64,000 nt of DNA from contig JAYFPZ010000044.1 of the NCBI GenBank assembly GCA_034927445.1, forward strand, positions 1 to 64,000, read 5' to 3'. The stretch comes from PHAA01 sp034927445 (GTDB taxonomy: Bacteria > Bacillota > Syntrophomonadia > Syntrophomonadales > Syntrophomonadaceae). Both the position numbers and the translations under genes were made by a program. Below are positions 60,258 to 64,000 of the stretch, one piece after another; the first letter of the stretch is position 1, and each line of letters starts with the position of its first letter. The notes beneath the pieces were generated by a model that was not told the DNA's origin, ran no database searches, and saw nothing but the letters and a program-made list of their open reading frames with translations.

Positions 60258-61280
60258 CAAGGTCAACGACACAAGCCGGTCGATCACTTCGGCAAAGGTT
60301 AACCCTGCAGCTGCCATCATTCTCGGATAACGGCTGTATGAGGTCATACCGGGCAACGTATTAACCTCGTTAAGGATTACTTTGCCATCTTCCTGCAGGA
60401 ACATATCCACCCGCGCAAGTCCCCGGCATCCCAAGGCGCGATATACGGCTTTGGCTGTCTCCTGAACGAGCAAACGCGCCTCTGCCGAAATGTCAGCGGG
60501 AACGATGACGGTTGCGTTTTCGGAACCGTCTTCAGGCTTATCCTCCTGATGGATTCTGAAAAAACCATGAGACAGACAAATTTGATCTACCTCGCCTGCC
60601 ATCAAATCCATATCGTTCCCTAATATCGCACATCCTACCTCGCTGCCGACGACAGCCTCTTCAATCAACACTTTCGAGTCATACTGTCTGGCGGTCTCCA
60701 CCGCACGCAGCAACTCTTCTTTGCGACCTACCTTACTGACGCCGAACGATGAACCCGAACGGGCCGGCTTTACAAAAACGGGATAAGTAAGCCTGTCGGC
60801 ATCAATATTCTCATTCGCCGTGACAGTCCGGAAATTGGGCGTAGCAATTCCCGCGTTTCCAGCGACGATATAAGCAAGGGATTTGTCCATACCCAGAGCG
60901 GAACTTTGGACATCGCAGCCTGCATAGGGGATGCCGGAAAGCTCCAACAACCCTTGCATCGCACCATTCTCGCCAAATTTGCCATGCAGAACGGGAAACA
61001 CCATATCCAAACGGATCGTTTGGTATTGTCCCTGTTCCAGAACCAGCAATCCGTGTACGCTTCTGTCCGGTGACAGCATTGCCGGACGGCAGCTGCCGTT
61101 TTCCCAACTTGTGTCAGGGCAGTGACAAAGCTTCCAAACACCATTTTTTGTAATCCCGATATAGAATGGTTCATACTTTTCGATATCAAGGTTTTTGGCG
61201 ACCTCTTGCGCAGATTTAACGGAGATGGGATGTTCTTCGGAACAGCCTCCGAATATAATTGCGATTTTCAGCCTATCCAT
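60246..61280 (-). CDS. vanA: D-alanine-D-lactate ligase (VanA type)
   Basis: It has the ATP-grasp D-Ala ligase fold with FGGCSEEH near the N-terminus, then GEVDQI, FRIHQE, GSENATVIVPADIS, GCRGLARVDMF and EVNTLPGMTSYSRYPRMM. These are nearly the sequences of VanA/VanB/VanD-type ligases. The His in the FRIHQE omega loop is the residue of the D-lactate-specific enzymes. The start at 61280 has AAAGGAGAAAG upstream and overlaps vanH by 8 bp. The stop TAA is supplied by the MITE-like element. Which van type it is cannot be told by eye. Confidence 0.93.
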   Translation of the reverse strand: MDRLKIAIIFGGCSEEHPISVKSAQEVAKNLDIEKYEPFYIGITKNGVWKLCHCPDTSWENGSCRPAMLSPDRSVHGLLVLEQGQYQTIRLDMVFPVLHGKFGENGAMQGLLELSGIPYAGCDVQSSALGMDKSLAYIVAGNAGIATPNFRTVTANENIDADRLTYPVFVKPARSGSSFGVSKVGRKEELLRAVETARQYDSKVLIEEAVVGSEVGCAILGNDMDLMAGEVDQICLSHGFFRIHQEDKPEDGSENATVIVPADISAEARLLVQETAKAVYRALGCRGLARVDMFLQEDGKVILNEVNTLPGMTSYSRYPRMMAAAGLTFAEVIDRLVSLTLQSV

Positions 61281-62241
61281 GCTGCTTTCTCCTTTCAAAT
61301 TTCAGGCAATTGATAATAGTATTTTCAACCGTATCGCTCAGGGCGTGTTCGGTGTAATAGGCAGTGTGCGGAGTAATAAGCACATTCGGTAATTTTTGTA
61401 ACCGCAACAGCAGTTTGCTGGCAATGGGTTTTTCTCTGTAGTCAAAATAGAAAACTCCTTCCTCGCCTTCGAGGACATCCAACGCCGCACCGCTTAGTTT
61501 ACCGCTTTCCAACGCTGGAATAAGAGCCTCGGTATCAAGAAGTGAACCGCGTCCAGTATTGATAAGCAACGCGCCGTGCTTCATCCGCTCGATACGTTGA
61601 CAATTAAAAAGCTGGTTTGTATCCGCGTTAAGCGGTGTATGGAGCGTTACAATATCGCTCTGCTGTAACAATTCATCAAGAGGAACGTAATCGGCAGAGG
61701 TTTGGGGACGACGGTCATAGGCTAATATGTGGCAGCCAAAGCCCCGCAGCCTTTTCATAACCGCTGCGCCAATGCGTCCGGTTCCAATTACCCCAATGGT
61801 CATATCGCGTAATTCTTTCCCGCGTACATCATTCAATCTGAAATCATGAATATCTGCACGGCTGATAATGGATTTTGCATTCCGTACCGCCATCAGCATC
61901 AGCATTAATGTGTAATCAGCTACGCTATCGGGCGAATAAGCGACATTTTCAACGGAAATGCCAACGCTCTCCGCGCCTTTCACATTAATATGGTTATAGC
62001 CGATACTTCTGGTGGAGATATACTTTACACCGGCTTGGCTGAGCGCAAGAAGAACGGAATTTGTGATTTGAGTTTTATGGCCGACGCTGATGCATCGATT
62101 TCCAAATGCCAGTTCAATATTAACTTCAGATACCGCTGCATCTGTGATCGTTGGCATGACGCCAAAACGAGGCGCCATCTCCCGGAACAAAACGGCCTCG
62201 TCCTGCCCGCATCCATAAATTGTAATTCCCGTTTTTGCCAT
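61273..62241 (-). CDS. vanH: D-lactate dehydrogenase VanH
   Basis: The 322-residue D-2-hydroxyacid dehydrogenase reads like VanH: ITIYGCGQDEA, FGVMPTI, SVGHKTQI, YISTRSIGYNHI, VAYSPDSVADY, GVIGTGRIGAAV (NAD-binding) and ITPHTAYYTEHAL (catalytic His). It makes D-lactate for the ligase. AAAGGATAA is upstream. First gene of the set. Confidence 0.93.
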   Translation of the reverse strand: MAKTGITIYGCGQDEAVLFREMAPRFGVMPTITDAAVSEVNIELAFGNRCISVGHKTQITNSVLLALSQAGVKYISTRSIGYNHINVKGAESVGISVENVAYSPDSVADYTLMLMLMAVRNAKSIISRADIHDFRLNDVRGKELRDMTIGVIGTGRIGAAVMKRLRGFGCHILAYDRRPQTSADYVPLDELLQQSDIVTLHTPLNADTNQLFNCQRIERMKHGALLINTGRGSLLDTEALIPALESGKLSGAALDVLEGEEGVFYFDYREKPIASKLLLRLQKLPNVLITPHTAYYTEHALSDTVENTIINCLKFERRKQHG

Positions 62242-62311
62242 GATTTCGATTTATCCTTTCACAAATATTCAAACTGTAGAACATCGTAATGCTTTTCTTT
62301 TTCATGTCCAT
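62126..62311 (-). CDS. Possible leader peptide overlapping vanH
   Basis: A 61-codon frame begins MDMKKKSITMFYSLNICERIN with GAAAGGGGGG just upstream, a stronger ribosome site than that of vanH. It overlaps the vanH start in another frame. It may be a leader used for translational control, or a chance frame caused by the overlap. Confidence 0.35.
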   Translation of the reverse strand: MDMKKKSITMFYSLNICERINRNHGKNGNYNLWMRAGRGRFVPGDGASFWRHANDHRCSGI

Positions 62312-62715
62312 CCCCCCTTTCAGGAATGTTAAAAGCCTGTCCGATTCGACAATTTCATCTTATCGAAATCAGGCAGGCGATGTTGGAATTTCAACTTATC
62401 AAAATCTTAATAAATTCTTATGAAGGACTTATTCTTTTCCTAATCTGTTGTATACTGCCAAGGCATCAGTAACATTGTATTGTTCGCGGGCGTTGTTCGG
62501 GGTTATTCATTGGCAGCATACAAAAGGATGTCGACTCGCAACATCCTTATATAACAGCTCAAATTGTTGATATGAATGCAGGATCATCTAAACAGATGAT
62601 TTAAAGGGAATAGTCAGGTATTTTTGCCCCCTCTTAACTTAAGCATCTATGACTTTATGGAATAATAATAATATTATAACCCACAAAAAGATCCTATTAA
62701 TAATACAAAAGCCCT
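62312..62715. other. Intergenic region upstream of vanH
   Basis: 400 bp without a gene. It contains the direct repeats above, a GCCTGTC/GGCAGGC inverted pair around 62335-62378, and an AT-rich segment near 62400-62440 that could hold the promoter. Confidence 0.4.
62351..62406. promoter_or_regulatory. Direct repeats, possible VanR-type operator
   Basis: AATTTCATCTTATCGAAATC (62351-62370) and AATTTCAACTTATCAAAATC (62387-62406) are 20-bp direct repeats with two mismatches, 36 bp apart. They lie upstream of the vanH leader. Read on the minus strand the core is GATAAGNTGAAATT, which is similar to the VanR-binding motif I recall (TCGTANGAAATT). No vanR or vanS gene is in the window. Confidence 0.5.
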
Positions 62716-63711
62716 TTACACAACATATATGATGGGTAGATTATCCAGCTTTTGCGATATCTGCTGCCTTAAGAACTGCTCGGCCTGATCACGTATATCA
62801 TGGCGATAGCAGTACTTTCCCCGCCCTCTTCCGGTCATCAGTTCTTGGTTATAAAGCTCTGTGGCATTCGGAAACGCTTCGTTGTTAATCGCGCGATGAA
62901 CATAGCTGTAGGTCATAAAAATGATCTCAATGAATAATTCTTTCTTGGTTTCACAGGATAGTTCGTCGGCGAGTTGTTCAATCAGTTCGGAGTATTGCGC
63001 CTGCCAATCATCCACCAATACGACCGGAGCAATTAGAAGCCCTACCCTATATCCTGCATCACGCATCTGGTTAAGCGCTGCGATTCTGCTTTTTAAAGAG
63101 GATGTGCCAAGCTCGATTCTCTGGATAATAAAATTCGGGTTGACGCTCATGCGCATTATGGTTCTGCCTCTATGCTCCAATGCCAGCAGCGGTTTCACCA
63201 TATCAAACTTGGTAGGGAAAGTAATAAAGCCTTTATGGCTGCGGCCAAATCTTTCTATCGTCCATTCCAGATTTCCGGTTATTGTGTTTTCCAATACCAG
63301 ATCGCTGTTGCTGCCGATTTCAAAAGTAAGATCATTAGCCGATGAGCCAGCCGTTTTAAGCATTTTGCCCATCATCTGTTCGCGGTTGACAAAAAGCCGC
63401 AGATACGAGCATTTATTATAGTTGCATACCAGGTAACAGTATAAACACATGGCACTGCAGCCCGAGGAAGTATAGGGCACCAGAAAATCAGAAACCTTAT
63501 GGTTGGGCACGTATTTATGGGTTTTCCTTACACCTATAATGAGGTATCTTTTCATCACGGTGAATTCTTTATTGGAATTTGATCGAAGCTCTTCGATATT
63601 GTTATGATTATCGATCTCGATCCAAGGAACATGGGAGAACTTGGCTTTTAAAGATTTGCCCTGCTCATAACCCATAGCCGCCGGCTCATAATATATCTTA
63701 TCCGGAAACAT
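62716..63711 (-). CDS. splB: Spore photoproduct lyase-like radical SAM protein
   Basis: The protein has the CxxxCxxC radical SAM motif as GCSAMCLYCYL, with a further Cys nearby (CNYNKC). It also has FEIGSNSDLVLENT and ISVNPNFIIQRIELGTSSLKSRIAALNQM, where the Asn and Ser lines match SPL. It repairs spore photoproduct in DNA during germination. ATG 63711 has AGGGGAT upstream; the earlier starts are less supported. Confidence 0.88.
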   Translation of the reverse strand: MFPDKIYYEPAAMGYEQGKSLKAKFSHVPWIEIDNHNNIEELRSNSNKEFTVMKRYLIIGVRKTHKYVPNHKVSDFLVPYTSSGCSAMCLYCYLVCNYNKCSYLRLFVNREQMMGKMLKTAGSSANDLTFEIGSNSDLVLENTITGNLEWTIERFGRSHKGFITFPTKFDMVKPLLALEHRGRTIMRMSVNPNFIIQRIELGTSSLKSRIAALNQMRDAGYRVGLLIAPVVLVDDWQAQYSELIEQLADELSCETKKELFIEIIFMTYSYVHRAINNEAFPNATELYNQELMTGRGRGKYCYRHDIRDQAEQFLRQQISQKLDNLPIIYVV

Positions 63712-63804
63712 ATCCATATCCCCTGCCCATTCTGTCAAATCTACCACACCAGTGGTATGAGCCGATATTTTACCTTCTTCTGGTAACTGGCATAACCGTC
63801 CAGT

Positions 63805-64000
63805 TTATTCACCGGCTTTCTTTCTTCGCCAATAATTCAATACTATTATGGGAGTCAAAACCAAGCTGACTATGAACCCATAGATCGATCCCAGCAGCAA
63901 AGGCGCCCCTAACCACAATAAGCCGCCCAGATACAGGGGATGTCTTACCAAGCCATAGACTCCGGTTGATACTACGCGTTGTTTGCGGTCAGTCTGAATT
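63805..64000 (-). CDS. Partial ICMT/NnrU-like membrane methyltransferase (C-terminus)
   Basis: The window ends inside this gene. About 64 residues are visible: TDRKQRVVSTGVYGLVRHPLY, then LGGLLWLGAPLLLGSIYG and a final basic tail RRKKAGE. The RHPLY segment is the SAM-binding motif of the isoprenylcysteine carboxyl methyltransferase/PEMT family. The start is outside the window. Confidence 0.8.
   Translation of the reverse strand, partial: IQTDRKQRVVSTGVYGLVRHPLYLGGLLWLGAPLLLGSIYGFIVSLVLTPIIVLNYWRRKKAGE

Noticed and set aside
1..64000. tRNA, rRNA, CRISPR, attachment sites or a replication origin
   Set aside because: No cloverleaf, rRNA core sequence, repeat-spacer array, DnaA box cluster or integrase gene was noticed.

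Overview
The window is about 64 kb of chromosomal DNA from an anaerobic, spore-forming Firmicute. The best fit is a butyrate-oxidising Syntrophomonadaceae-like bacterium. This is an inference from gene content: a complete set of butyryl-CoA beta-oxidation enzymes, sporulation or germination genes (gerW, a spore photoproduct lyase-like gene, CBO0543 proteins), Feo iron uptake, sigma-54 activators next to acyl-CoA genes, and c-di-GMP signalling. No rRNA, tRNA or CRISPR array was found.

Region 1 (1-5.7 kb) is a defence and mobile patch. A decapitated ExeA-type transposition ATPase sits beside 21-22 bp phased repeats. It abuts a truncated GHKL ATPase, which is followed by an apparently intact retron of the Ec86/St85 (type II-A) kind. 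The retron has a sigma-A promoter, a folded msr-msd RNA closed by a1/a2 repeats, an N-glycosidase-like effector and a reverse transcriptase with NAXXH and YADD motifs. Region 2 (5.7-25.3 kb) is housekeeping and envelope material: a diguanylate cyclase, a lytic transglycosylase, gerW-ytfI, two ECF sigma/anti-sigma pairs that each carry a plausible autoregulatory ECF promoter, a MacAB-like efflux operon, paired CBO0543 proteins, two secreted peptidoglycan-binding enzymes, and a metallophosphoesterase.

Region 3 (25.4-31.8 kb) is an unusual accessory cluster. A TetR regulator carries a C-terminal zinc ribbon and has a long operator in its own promoter. It is followed by a C45-type acyltransferase, two condensation-like acyltransferase paralogues, an ICMT-like methyltransferase, a free-standing copy of the same zinc ribbon, and a broken MerR gene. 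Region 4 (31.8-51.7 kb) holds a thiolase with a sigma-54 promoter and a PAS-type sigma-54 activator, a thioesterase, an enoyl-CoA hydratase, redox and DNA-repair genes, sodA with an adjoining PEP-synthase remnant, a feoA-feoA-feoB operon preceded by three DtxR-like boxes and a divergent DtxR-family repressor, a MITE-like repeat, and a CBS-PAS-PAS sigma-54 activator. Just downstream of that activator is a sigma-54 promoter with two candidate enhancer sites.

Region 5 (51.9-59.2 kb) is the butyrate cluster: thiolase, 3-hydroxybutyryl-CoA dehydrogenase, crotonase, butyryl-CoA dehydrogenase, a two-subunit CoA-transferase and a CaiB/BaiF CoA-transferase. Region 6 (59.3-64 kb) contains a c-di-GMP-I riboswitch plus terminator with no gene behind it. 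It also has a vanH-vanA-vanX glycopeptide-resistance set interrupted by a second MITE-like repeat and without vanRS in the window, then a spore photoproduct lyase-like gene and a partial methyltransferase. Coordinates and starts are hand-read; starts were moved where a Shine-Dalgarno sequence decides them.
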